Below, in pieces: positions 54,201 to 56,861 of a DNA stretch of 64,000 nt. Positions within the stretch are counted from its first letter, which is position 1, and every line of letters begins with the position of its first letter. Made by a program: the position numbers and the translations under genes. The stretch comes from Sipunculus nudus. Taxonomy: Eukaryota > Annelida > Sipuncula > Golfingiida > Sipunculidae. The DNA lies in the NCBI GenBank assembly GCA_026874595.1, contig CM049309.1, positions 306,501-370,500 of the forward strand, in the 5' to 3' direction. The notes beneath the pieces are model-generated. The model saw only the letters and a list, made by a program, of their open reading frames with translations, had not been told where the DNA came from and searched no databases.

Positions 54201-56426
54201 GAATGTTTATGAAGCCTGAAGGTTTGTGGAATTTCTCAAACCTTCAGCTTAATCTTTCAACTGTCCAGGTTATGTTTTCAGATAAAAACAAAAATATGTT
54301 TAGCAAAGAGTCCTGTTTATAGGCCAGTTATATCATAACAAAAATACAGTAGAACCTGTCTAAAAGACCACCTCTCTGAATTTAGACCACTTTTGGCCAG
54401 TCCCATGGCTGCTCTTATTACACTGTGTAAATATTCAGAAATACCAGCTTCTGTGGCTCAGGATAAGAGCACATTACTCAAACCCTGGAGATCATGAGTT
54501 AAAATCTCAGTCTAGGTGGTGAGATTTTTCACGGTGGGCCCCACCAAGGGTAAGCACTCTGCAGGCTAATGGAAAGCTGTGCCTAACGGCCATGTTTCAC
54601 TCGCAAACAAGTGTGCCTTTTGTGGTTTTCTGGGTATGACCCAGCAATTGGGACATTAACACACCCAGGGCACACAGGTGCAGTAGTCACTGTGCCTGGT
54701 AAACACAAGGACATTAAATGAGAGGAACTGTGTGATACTGCCCTGTCATTTAGTCCAAAACTGGAATAGAATTCTGCAGATGTACATATACATAGTTAAG
54801 TTAGCATAAAAAATGGAGGCAGTCACCTCCAACAAAAAATTAAAAAAAAAAATGTATTAAGAAATTAGTTATTCGTGAAAGGTTCCTGATATTCAGACTA
54901 TCCTTCACCAGTTATGAAGACTCTCAGCTAGAGATAACAGGGCTGAGTGGTGTCAGTGATGTTGTGGCTGAACTGGTTGCCAAGGGTGATGTGGATGCCA
55001 CTGAAGCAGGCCTCAGCAGCAGAGACATGGAAAAACTAACAGCCAGAGCAAGGTAAGAAGAGATAAACCCATACAGCCCTGACCAGTGCTGAACTCTTCT
55101 CCATATCCAGTCAACTGTTTACTCCTTGCCTCAAGATTCAAATGTCTTTTGGAACTAGTGTATTCCCTGGATGTTAATTAGCTCTGCTCTTGGAAAAGAT
55201 GTACACACATATACAGCAGGGATCATCTCGCTATTCCTATCACAATACTTCACTCACGGTACAATACAGAATACAATACATATTATGTATTATAATTAAG
55301 ATTCCAAGACAAATTTTCCCCATGTACATGGAAATGTTATTAAGAGTACTCTGATGTCCATTTAACCATAAATAAAAGTGATTCCAAAACAGTTTGTCAA
55401 TCAGATGTGATTCAGTTTGAATCTTACCTGTGACGTTTCACCTTTGCTGCTGTTGGTGATGCAGAAGAACTGTTTTTAGATACCGATATTGCTTTCCACT
55501 GGATGATTAAATATCATTGCCATATCAATACAGACATTGGACTATTTCCTGACAGTATTTGACTTTGTATCTTGATAAAGCCATGCACCCATGAATCAAT
55601 ACAGCTGTAATATACATACAGTGTGAACTCATTGCACTAAAAACATGAATATATCCTTCCTTTGTCAAAGTCAAAAGTTGTAACTTCAGATTGAGAGGAT
55701 CCACATTTTGATCTGTAACTTTAGGTTAAGAGGTTCCAAATTTTGGTCTGTAACTTAAGGTTTAGAGGGTCCAAATTTGGTCTGTAACTTCAGATTGAGA
55801 GGTTCCAAATTTTGGTCTGTAACTTCATGTTCAGAGGTTCCAAATTTTGGTCTGTAATTTCAGGTTGAGAGGTTCTAAACTTTCAACACTCGATTACAGG
55901 TTCCATGACCATAATTTCACATGTCATCATGTCAGTGATTATTACTGGATGATGCTTGCAGGCAGGTAACACAGGGACAAGACGTCAGGCTGAGTAACGA
56001 GCAGCTCCGGGAGATATTCTCAGCTCGCTCACCACGAAGGATTGGTGAAGACCAGAGTGAGGCTGACAGGAGGAAACTACATGAGTGGATGGATAAAAAG
56101 AGGGCAGAACTTATGCGCATGTGGAGAAAAGAGCGAGATGAGACACGGGAACATGAACGTCGTCCATACAAGGAAGAGCAGGATTCTATGCACATGGTAA
56201 ATTCAGACAACTTTTCTATGTATTCTTTCATTTTATTCTATCTTGCAGTTTGTCAGAGGCCTTTCAAAACAGAAGTTTTATTACATGAACAGCAATGTGA
56301 GCTTTTCTGTGGGTTCTCCAATCTGTAGGGGATTTTGTACAGACCATAAGTATACACCCAGTGCTCGCAACCCAAGTTTTGTCACTGGTACTGTCTCTGC
56401 CTCTGCCGCTGCCTCACTACCACCAG
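39..56426 (+). CDS. CPLANE1: CPLANE1/JBTS17-like gene, 3' part, 18 exons (partial gene model)
   Basis: This is one spliced gene on the plus strand. Exons at 39-275, 681-2485, 2932-3021, 17065-17320, 21254-22236, 22756-22843, 23743-23851, 40911-41014, 42291-42372, 43634-43758, 48464-48632, 49170-49269, 49870-50017, 50696-50812, 53669-53709, 54897-55052 and 55962-56196 join with matching phases; 56351-56426 is tentative. All introns are GT-AG. The joined product is about 1,640 residues without a stop. It has a helical segment starting SGTSRVKEADWLDRCQSAF, long Ser/Pro/Lys-rich disordered stretches and a charged coiled-coil C-terminus. This resembles the C-terminal half of CPLANE1, a protein of about 3,200 residues in human that acts with INTU, FUZ and WDPCP at the ciliary basal body in intraflagellar transport and planar polarity. 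The exon model is seen in the sequence; the family name is an inference without a search. The 5' exons and the stop codon are missing from the window. Confidence 0.66.
276..680 (+). other. Intron, no recognised content
   Basis: AT-rich intron between the first two exons. It ends in a good T-rich acceptor. I see no repeat family in it. Confidence 0.6.
681..2485 (+). CDS. CPLANE1: CPLANE1-like large exon (about 601 codons)
   Basis: The acceptor TTGTTTTTCTCAG ends at 680 and the donor CACAG|GTTAGT is at 2486. The frame enters in phase 0 and leaves with two bases (AG) of a split codon. The first 80 residues are helical and hydrophobic (ADWLDRCQSAFEWAEHMMPF), followed by leucine-rich LLSLLLELPHTLESA. 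The middle is basic and serine-rich, with repeated R-S-x-S or R-x-x-S sites such as FRSKSVSDIRGRSDSS and RPKRSFSTPETKSKS, which look disordered and possibly phosphorylated. A Lys-rich patch (LPRKKKDKLKRKP) follows near residue 520. Single very large exons are common in this kind of long ciliary scaffold. The open frame runs on to 2624, but the strong donor and the phase of the next exon favour ending at 2485. Confidence 0.82.
2486..2931 (+). other. Intron, no recognised content
   Basis: AT-rich intron between the 1.8-kb exon and the 90-base exon. No repeat or RNA gene recognised. Confidence 0.55.
2932..3021 (+). CDS. CPLANE1: CPLANE1-like exon
   Basis: A 90-base exon between CTGTTCCAAAAG| and |GTTAGC. 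It completes the split codon as AG|T (Ser), encodes PGRISSPGLGSLPEETKKTE and leaves AG for the next exon. The sequence is Pro/Ser/Glu-rich and probably disordered. The 14-kb intron that follows is almost entirely repeats. Confidence 0.62.
3197..9892 (+). mobile_element. Family A Helentron/HINE-like element, 6.7 kb, amplified inside
   Basis: The left end is a hairpin, AGCTCAGCTGACT / AGTCATGCTGAGCT at 3199-3228, followed by a GTCC/GTCTGTCC-rich tract. The body is tandem units of about 337 bp. The right end at 9862-9892 has CAGCTGAGC, an inverted copy of the left GCTCAGCTG, then the 16-bp palindrome GTGACCCATGGGTCAC-like (one change) and CTTG before a T-run. Short subterminal inverted repeats, a 3' hairpin and T-run insertion without target duplication are the hallmarks of non-autonomous Helentron elements (HINEs); bivalve 'pearl' elements have the same plan. 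No replicase or helicase frame is present, so it would depend on a partner elsewhere. The small open frames in it are by-products of the tandem units. Confidence 0.72.
3650..8845 (+). repeat. 1,711-bp tandem triplication inside family A element
   Basis: Sequence repeats with a period of 1,711 bp, nearly identical over about three periods. Extra left-end hairpins lie exactly at 4590, 6301 and 8012, while there is only one right end (9862). The copies differ at very few sites, for example in the GTCC tract near 4670, 6381 and 8092. Each unit holds one head plus five core units. The event is either very recent or an assembly effect. Confidence 0.88.
10014..11009 (+). mobile_element. Family B Helentron/HINE-like element
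   Basis: Left end GTATCCCTAGAC...GGGATACTATGG at 10015; right end AATTGTCTGGGGATAC then the hairpin GGCACC..GGTGCC and AAGAAATATCTAGTT ending near 11009. Core units of about 310 bp contain GCATTATAAGTC and GGTGGCGCCACC (10344) or a one-base variant (10647). A G-run of nine or more precedes the right end. The better preserved copy at 32516 defines the family. Confidence 0.6.
11144..12025 (+). mobile_element. Family D element, copy 1
   Basis: Left end AGCAAACCTGTGAGCTT at 11144 and right end CTTGGTTTGCATTTT at 12011-12025, giving the inverted pair GCAAACC/GGTTTGC. It contains one GGTGGCGCCACC (11564) and a large inverted repeat of TCTAGA steps at 11904-11946. The copy at 56862 has the same layout. 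Confidence 0.55.
12027..12300 (+). mobile_element. Family D element, head of a second copy, truncated
   Basis: AGCGAATCTGTGAGCTTATG starts immediately after the right end of copy 1, in the same orientation. The body is lost after about 250 bp, where it runs into other repeat sequence with a GTCCGTTCGTCTGTCC tract. Confidence 0.45.
12320..12490 (+). repeat. Family E fragment with hairpin right end
   Basis: A 170-bp segment closely matching 59681-59850. It ends in AGCCTGTAGGCCTTGTT, a hairpin tail like those of the HINE-type families. Another tail of this kind (TTAGGCCAGTAGGCCTTGTT) is at 43788. Confidence 0.55.
12885..13190 (+). repeat. Three ~140-bp tandem units, each with a perfect DR1 element
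   Basis: TATTTAATGAGGTCAGAGGT recurs three times. AGGTCAGAGGTCA sits at 12894, 13031 and 13174. The units diverge between these points, so the array is old. Confidence 0.6.
13191..14541 (+). other. Intron stretch without recognised repeats
   Basis: AT-rich intron sequence between the DR1 array and the family C element. I see no coding exon, RNA gene or repeat family; it may be the original intron sequence. Confidence 0.5.
14542..15717 (+). mobile_element. Family C Helentron/HINE-like element, copy 1
   Basis: Left end GTATCCGCC (14543) followed by the hairpin AAAACAGAGTTTT and GCGGATAC. Right end GGCGGATAC (15676-15684), an exact inverted copy of GTATCCGCC, then the hairpin GTAGTCG-CTTGT-CGACTAC and CCGTATTCTAGT. 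A CCGCCGCCGC tract lies just inside the left end. The core alternates two half-units of about 149 and 129 bp, each carrying GGTGGCGCCACC or a one-base variant. Confidence 0.7.
15870..16866 (+). mobile_element. Family F element with six ~146-bp units
   Basis: Units start near TTTTAAGCC.AACCGTTTG and contain GGCTCACCCACCTACAGAT and GGGGTCAAAGGTCAAGG. They are bounded by GCGAGGGGATATAGTAAC on the left and CAAGGGGATGCTCCTGTTTG on the right. Related units occur inside the family A copy at 44860-45390. The bounds are less clear than for A-C. Confidence 0.55.
17065..17320 (+). CDS. CPLANE1: CPLANE1-like exon
   Basis: The acceptor CCCATCATTTCAG ends within 17064 and the donor ATGGAG|GTAAAG is at 17321. 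It completes an Arg codon (AG|G) and reads AMRLEDLEPAASDPQMAAHT, then a Pro/Ser-rich linker, then ITTADELRDVVRNELRAIME, an amphipathic helix that continues into the next exon. It leaves in phase 0. The ATG at 16862 upstream is not a gene start; that stretch is intron. Confidence 0.78.
17365..17605 (+). repeat. Short tandem repeat of TTTTTCAGTGGGTAAATATTC
   Basis: About seven imperfect units of roughly 30 bp directly after the exon donor at 17321. The units resemble acceptor sites (TTTTTTTCAG|TGG), so several cryptic acceptors lie in a row. Confidence 0.65.
17686..18055 (+). repeat. 47-bp satellite array, part 1
   Basis: About eight units of 47 bp with CATGATATATAGCCTCATTG and GCATTTAATGCATGTTATCC. 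It is the same array as 19885-20575, separated from it by 1.8 kb including a TIR transposon. Confidence 0.85.
18056..18421 (+). other. AT-rich spacer with (TAA)n microsatellite
   Basis: This lies between the first part of the 47-bp array and the TIR transposon. It contains an AATAAT/TAATAATAA run at 18283-18322. No gene was seen. It may be part of an older insertion, since it also interrupts the array. Confidence 0.5.
18424..19824 (+). mobile_element. TIR DNA transposon, non-autonomous, family I copy 1
   Basis: Perfect 25-bp terminal inverted repeats: the left runs CCGTAAAATCTCCACTTAAA.. (18424-18448), and the right is its exact complement (19800-19824). Both sides are flanked by TA, the expected target duplication. 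TGCGGTTTTAA recurs three times just inside the right end. The interior (about 18705-19510) is homologous to the copy at 34734. It is 1,401 bp long with no transposase frame. The TA duplication points to the Tc1/mariner/pogo group, but the class is not certain. Confidence 0.82.
19885..20575 (+). repeat. 47-bp satellite array, part 2
   Basis: About 14 units of the same 47-bp repeat as 17686-18055, many nearly identical. Two adjacent double units (with GAACATAACCACRATATATA) show that amplification also happened in steps of two or three units. Confidence 0.88.
20576..21253 (+). other. Intron stretch without recognised repeats
   Basis: AT-rich intron ending in a long T-run and TATATAG acceptor. 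No repeat or RNA gene recognised. Confidence 0.5.
21254..22236 (+). CDS. CPLANE1: CPLANE1-like large exon (about 328 codons)
   Basis: A T-rich acceptor ending TATATAG precedes 21254. The frame enters in phase 0 as AQHQGILAMLGALNGEPVNQ, continuing the helix of the previous exon. Donor AACAAGAG|GTTTGT leaves two bases (AG). The middle is low-complexity with Ser, Pro, His and Met; near the end is a hydrophobic block FVPFPLLRLPVNDGKPRLVP, the best candidate for a conserved motif here. The exon lies between two repeat-dense introns and shows no frame break, so the gene looks intact. Confidence 0.8.
22237..22755 (+). other. Intron, no recognised content
   Basis: AT-rich intron ending in GTTTACAG. 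No repeat family recognised. Confidence 0.55.
22756..22843 (+). CDS. CPLANE1: CPLANE1-like exon
   Basis: Between TTATTGTTTACAG| and |GTGAGT. It completes an Arg codon (AG|A), reads SKRREHIVNHDVATSLSARM then TQTTPREEP, and ends in phase 0. The donor is close to consensus. Confidence 0.72.
22844..23742 (+). other. Intron, no recognised content
   Basis: A 0.9-kb intron of average composition. Small open frames have no recognisable protein and no phase-compatible splice sites. Confidence 0.5.
23743..23851 (+). CDS. CPLANE1: CPLANE1-like exon
   Basis: Between TTGTATTTTCAG| and CCAG|GTATGT. It reads VATPSRPQKTQEIQAGSGVV then DTEETVPLHDGYAFKP and leaves one base (G). A family A mobile element head starts only 42 bases past the donor, and the following intron is 17 kb, mostly nested repeats. 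Confidence 0.7.
24178..28192 (+). mobile_element. Family A element nested in the outer copy (copy 2)
   Basis: Left end at 24180; right end CAGCTGAGCGTCGTGACCCA at 28161 followed by TGGGTCCCTTG. Left flank AAACCACTCATCTGTTT and right flank TTCCTCATATTTGCC rejoin into the uninterrupted sequence seen at 29463-29495, so the insertion site is a T-run with no duplication. It includes the CT microsatellite at 26700. Confidence 0.72.
26695..26830 (+). repeat. CT-rich microsatellite
   Basis: Mostly (TC)n with TTTC interruptions. The open frame through it (Ser/Leu/Phe) is an artefact of the repeat. Confidence 0.9.
29186..31813 (+). mobile_element. Family A element nested in the outer copy (copy 3)
   Basis: Left end at 29188, followed by five or more GTCC units; right end CAGCTGAGCGTCGTGACCCA at 31784 then TAGGTCCCTTG. 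Left flank CCATGGCACG + T-run and right flank TTTTCCTGTAAGTACTG rejoin into the uninterrupted core sequence at 29784-29812. It is closely related over its whole length to 37392-39891. Confidence 0.75.
32516..33797 (+). mobile_element. Family B Helentron/HINE-like element, best copy
   Basis: Left end GTATCGCCAGAC with the hairpin CCAGAC-ATA-GTCTGG; right end GTCTGGGGATAC, inverted with one mismatch, then the hairpin GGCACC-TGC-GGTGCC and AAGAAATATCTAGT. A GCGCCGCCGCCGCC tract lies inside the left end and a G-run (13) before the right end. The core has about 320-bp units with GGTGGCGCCACC at 32842 and 33168 and a one-base variant at 33489. Confidence 0.7.
34101..34474 (+). other. Intron spacer
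   Basis: Low-complexity AT-rich sequence with a stray head motif (GAGCTCAGTTGACTGTAAGTC near 34146) that lacks the rest of a family A left end, so probably a broken copy. Confidence 0.4.
34475..34733 (+). repeat. 50-bp satellite array, part 1
   Basis: Units of about 50 bp with TACATATTAGGTAACTGATA and TAATTGTTAGGTACATTGTG. The array is split by a TIR transposon and resumes at 36751. Confidence 0.85.
34734..36748 (+). mobile_element. TIR DNA transposon, non-autonomous, family I copy 2
   Basis: Imperfect terminal inverted repeats of about 25 bp: left CCGTAAATCTTGTTTTATGG.., right complement CCGTCAATCCTGTTTTTATC... TA is present on both sides (34732-34733, 36749-36750). The array unit AAGTTACTGAACAT is restored if the element and one TA are removed. 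The interior (about 35360-36160) is homologous to copy 1, with the shared GGTAATTGTCACCAAATAAT and GCTGACATCGTAAAGAGT, but the ends differ (TATGGCCGC here, TAAAACCGC there). It is 2,015 bp long, with no transposase frame. Confidence 0.82.
36751..37175 (+). repeat. 50-bp satellite array, part 2
   Basis: About eight units of the 50-bp repeat. A block of about 120 bp (near 36765 and 36895) is itself duplicated almost exactly, a higher-order step. Confidence 0.85.
37190..37391 (+). repeat. ~130-bp tandem unit array, left part
   Basis: CAAATTCACAGGGATCATCG and TCTATGAGGACTCCAGACCT match units on the other side of a family A insertion at 39893-40145. Confidence 0.6.
37392..39891 (+). mobile_element. 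Family A element, copy 4
   Basis: Left-end hairpin at 37394 with a short GTCC tract; right end CAGCTGAGTGCCGTGACCCA at 39861 then TAGGTCCCTTG. It is inserted between two units of a different ~130-bp tandem repeat. It is highly similar to 29186-31813 from about 37600 onward. Confidence 0.75.
39892..40145 (+). repeat. ~130-bp tandem unit array, right part
   Basis: Two more units with TTCTCAAATTCACAGGGATG and TTGAATTACAGAC. They continue the array at 37190-37391. Confidence 0.6.
40150..40892 (+). mobile_element. Pogo/Tigger-like TIR element, left-truncated (family J copy 1)
   Basis: The right end, read in reverse, is CAGTAGAGCGCCGTTTTTCC then GAAAG, followed outside by TA. CAGTAGA...TTTTCCGAA ends with TA duplications are typical of pogo-group elements. 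Body segments such as GGGAACCGAAAATTTATT and CCCAGTGGTGACC match the copy at 51103. The left terminal repeat is missing. Its end lies 18 bases before an exon. Confidence 0.7.
40911..41014 (+). CDS. CPLANE1: CPLANE1-like exon
   Basis: Acceptor GAATTATTTCAG ends at 40910; donor AGAAAG|GTGAGT. It completes a Gly codon (G|GT) and reads TFDEYLDKQHELGSAADNSA then KLHYKTVKALSPRK, ending in phase 0. A pogo-like transposon end stops 18 bases upstream of this exon. Confidence 0.75.
41650..42194 (+). mobile_element. Family B element, right part
   Basis: The right end GTCTGGGGATACAATGGCAC then the hairpin GGCACC-TAT-GGTGCC and a TTTAGT tail at 42194. One GGTGGCGCCACC at 41950. It lacks a recognisable left end. 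Confidence 0.55.
42291..42372 (+). CDS. CPLANE1: CPLANE1-like exon
   Basis: Between TATGTTGTTTCCAG| and ACAG|GTACAA. It reads GNKKDVAVETEERSLTREMA then TATVMET in phase 0 and leaves one base (G). The exon is short and charged, and probably disordered. Confidence 0.72.
42373..42761 (+). other. Intron stretch before the 38-bp array
   Basis: AT-rich intron directly after the exon at 42291-42372, followed at 42762 by the minisatellite. No repeat family recognised. Confidence 0.45.
42762..43440 (+). repeat. 38-bp minisatellite array
   Basis: About 17 imperfect units with GGCTAAGATGATAGTTCCAG and TTTATCTGTATACATGTA. It is entirely intronic. Confidence 0.88.
43634..43758 (+). CDS. CPLANE1: CPLANE1-like exon
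   Basis: Between TTCCTGTTTCAG| and AGCAAC|GTAAGG. It completes Gly (G|GG) and reads TNPISDAIEDYRNTQARVEG, then HILAPNIFMDLKFQDASKDS, ending in phase 0. The hydrophobic block ILAPNIFMDLKF suggests a short folded or binding motif. Confidence 0.76.
43788..43813 (+). repeat. Family E right-end hairpin (isolated)
   Basis: TTAGGCCAGTAGGCCTTGTT matches the tails at 12474-12490 and 59832-59850. It stands 30 bases after an exon donor with no body attached. Confidence 0.4.
43814..44608 (+). other. Intron stretch without recognised repeats
   Basis: AT-rich, with a short C-run near 44041. No gene, RNA or repeat family seen. Confidence 0.5.
44609..47403 (+). mobile_element. Family A element, old diverged copy with nested G
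   Basis: Left end AGCTCAGTTAACTTTTGGTC at 44611, with a degraded hairpin and degraded GTCC tract; right end CAGCTGAGCATCATGGCCCG at 47376 then TGGGTCACTTG. The core here is family-F-like (GGTCACAAGGTCAAAGGG near 44903), which suggests that ends and cores recombine. A family G element is inserted at 45419. Confidence 0.55.
45419..46781 (+). mobile_element. Family G element with seven ~181-bp units
   Basis: Left-end hairpin TATGCCCCCGCCAC-AAA-GTGGC.. (45419-45451), then GTCCGTCCTTCCGTCATTCC. Right end CAGGCAGGGGCATTCATG and ATCTAGT at 46780, with GGGGCAT as an inverted copy of ATGCCCC. Units share CTGCAGATATTGGCCTGATT and CCAGTTGACCTACTTTTGA. It ends in TCTAGT, like families B and C. Confidence 0.72.
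47500..48400 (+). mobile_element. Family H element with five ~142-bp units
   Basis: Starts with GTCACCCGCTATTGCCCCCTT and a GTCTGTCCGTCACAC tract. Five units carry CAAACTTGCAGCATTGATGC and GATGACCTTGATG. The right end has the hairpin CCCAC-ATCAG-GTGGG and ACATACTAGATCT. It finishes only about 70 bases upstream of the exon at 48464. Confidence 0.6.
48464..48632 (+). CDS. CPLANE1: CPLANE1-like exon
   Basis: Acceptor GGTGTGTCTCCAG ends at 48463; donor AAGTCAG|GTGTGT. It reads KPSSPRSFISVVDIQGAALD, then NIMSQMPEKKVILQQSPDPV, in phase 0 and leaves one base. RSFISVVDI is a compact hydrophobic motif inside an otherwise Pro/Ser-rich tract and looks like the sort of short conserved segment kept in this family. 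It follows a 4.7-kb intron of families A, G and H. Confidence 0.77.
48633..49169 (+). other. Intron, no recognised content
   Basis: AT-rich intron ending in TTGCTTTACAG. No repeat family recognised. Confidence 0.5.
49170..49269 (+). CDS. CPLANE1: CPLANE1-like exon
   Basis: Between ACGTTGCTTTACAG| and GATGA|GTATGT. It completes Glu (G|AA) and reads STKQSSSPERQPGPDAVTAR then LLEDRPLDASID, leaving GA. The frame stays open for about 50 more codons past the donor, but only this donor gives the phase needed for the next exon, where GA|G makes Glu. Confidence 0.74.
49440..49803 (+). mobile_element. Remnant with family A type right end
   Basis: CACCTGAGCATCATGACCCA at 49770 then TGGGTCACTT gives a family A-like tail with the GTGACCCATGGGTCAC palindrome core. 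No head is recognisable. Confidence 0.45.
49870..50017 (+). CDS. CPLANE1: CPLANE1-like exon, coiled-coil segment
   Basis: Between ACAATGTTTCAG| and CGACTG|GTGAGT. It continues as LVAADMATKGYRFRTKSGIR, then KRLGQMNDQISAINQMSAKM, an amphipathic helix likely to form a coiled coil together with the next exon (LMNTVENMAEAME). It ends in phase 0. A 31-bp minisatellite begins 23 bases past the donor. Confidence 0.78.
50031..50222 (+). repeat. 31-bp minisatellite, six copies
   Basis: CAGGAAAGGTCACATACTCC then AGTCACTCACA repeats every 31 bp from 50041, nearly without change, starting 14-23 bases after an exon donor. The frame stays open through it because 31 is not a multiple of three but no unit frame contains a stop; phase shows it is intronic. 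Confidence 0.9.
50222..50695 (+). other. Intron, no recognised content
   Basis: AT-rich remainder of the intron after the 31-bp array, ending in ATTATTTCAG. Confidence 0.5.
50696..50812 (+). CDS. CPLANE1: CPLANE1-like exon
   Basis: Between TGCATTATTTCAG| and CTACAG|GTAAGT. It reads LMNTVENMAEAMEPDREQYP then PSRALKHVGTPGTPVKELQ, phase 0 at both ends (39 codons). The helix at the start continues the coiled coil of the previous exon. Confidence 0.77.
51103..52000 (+). mobile_element. Pogo/Tigger-like TIR element, right-truncated (family J copy 2)
   Basis: The left end CAGTAGAGCGCCATTTTTCT then GAAT at 51103 is preceded by TA. The body matches family J copy 1 at 40150-40892, including TTAATTAGTTCTGGG and TATCCRAGAG. 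Near the right end GGAAAAACGGC is followed by unrelated sequence, so the terminal 9-10 bases are lost. No transposase frame; the 142-residue open frame inside is not recognisable. Confidence 0.68.
52001..53668 (+). other. Intron stretch without recognised repeats
   Basis: Moderately AT-rich. A 171-codon open frame at 52802-53317 has no recognisable protein, no splice-site support and an irregular Cys/Phe/His-rich composition, so it is probably chance. No RNA gene seen. Confidence 0.45.
53669..53709 (+). CDS. CPLANE1: CPLANE1-like micro-exon (41 bases)
   Basis: Between GGTTTTTACAG| and AAAG|GTAGAT. It reads DGSPREKGPGVSQ and leaves AG. It is short, so support rests on strong splice sites and on phase agreement with the exons on both sides (phase 0 in, phase 2 out). 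Confidence 0.6.
53710..54440 (+). other. Intron stretch without recognised repeats
   Basis: AT-rich intron sequence between the 41-base exon and the SINE-like repeat. Confidence 0.45.
54441..54720 (+). repeat. Possible tRNA-derived SINE
   Basis: TGGCTCAGGATAAGAGC resembles a tRNA A box, and about 35 bases later GAGTTAAAATCTC resembles a degraded B box. The tail part (AAGCACTCTGCAG then CTCGCAAACAAGTGTG) has a diverged partner at 56642-56725. There is no clear A-tail. Confidence 0.4.
54897..55052 (+). CDS. CPLANE1: CPLANE1-like exon, small helical domain
   Basis: Between TCCTGATATTCAG| and AGCAAG|GTAAGA. It completes Arg (AG|A) and reads LSFTSYEDSQLEITGLSGVS, then DVVAELVAKGDVDATEAGLS and SRDMEKLTARA, leaving AG. 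The alternation of LxGLSGVSDVVAELV and GLSSRDMEKLTARA suggests a small helical bundle. It sits 176 bases downstream of a SINE-like repeat. Confidence 0.78.
55053..55670 (+). other. Intron stretch without recognised repeats
   Basis: AT-rich intron; an AATACAATACA run near 55262 only. Confidence 0.45.
55675..55880 (+). repeat. ~35-bp minisatellite, about six copies
   Basis: GAGAGGTTCCAAATTTTGGT and CTGTAACTTCAGGTT repeat with small changes. Confidence 0.8.
55962..56196 (+). CDS. CPLANE1: CPLANE1-like exon, charged C-terminal coiled coil
   Basis: Acceptor GATGCTTGCAG ends at 55961; donor CACATG|GTAAAT. It completes Arg (AG|G), reads QVTQGQDVRLSNEQLREIFS, then a strongly charged helix with RRKLHEWMDKKRAELMRMWR and KERDETREHERRPYKEEQDS. 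A Trp-Met-x-x-Lys-Lys/Arg basic helix followed by an EH-x-x-x-P turn is how I remember the end of CPLANE1; this exon is the main reason for the family call. It ends in phase 0. Confidence 0.8.
56351..56426 (+). CDS. CPLANE1: Tentative next exon
   Basis: In phase 0 this would read YTPSARNPSFVTGTVSASAA then ASLPPG and leave one base at CCAG|GTACCA. The composition (Ser/Ala/Pro) and phase fit the gene, but the acceptor (CAGACCATAAG|) has a poor pyrimidine tract. No following exon was found. Confidence 0.4.
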
Positions 56427-56861
56427 GTACCAGCCCTCAATGATTTACTGGCACATTGTGGTCTCTCTGGATCTATCAGATTACCAGTCTGGAGCATGCC
56501 CTGGCTCATTATGGCTTACCTCGGTGCACCAGCAATCGTTTTATTCAGATCCGATATATCCTGTGGCTCTGTGGTTTTCACTGTGCTGTTCGTTGCTCAC
56601 ATATCCACCTACACTCCTTCCCATCAATCACTACCCAGTGTGAGCACTCTGCAGCCTTTATGGGAAGGCTGAACCCCACAGCCTGGTATCACTCACAAAC
56701 GAGTGCGTCTTTGGGAGGTTCCTCAAACTGTGTTATGACCGAGCCATGGATATGCTAACCATTCCCGGCCCTTCAGGTGCCGCAAAAACACCGGGCCTTG
56801 GTGACATCAGGATATACCACAATGCCATGGATCCTTTGGTGCAGGACCTCCATTACCTTAA
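56427..56861 (+). other. Unassigned region, partly repeat-like
   Basis: GC is higher than in the surrounding introns. 56642-56725 resembles the SINE-like element tail at 54555-54640. No coding exon could be placed with a fitting phase. It may continue beyond the family D/C/E block at 59851. Confidence 0.35.
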
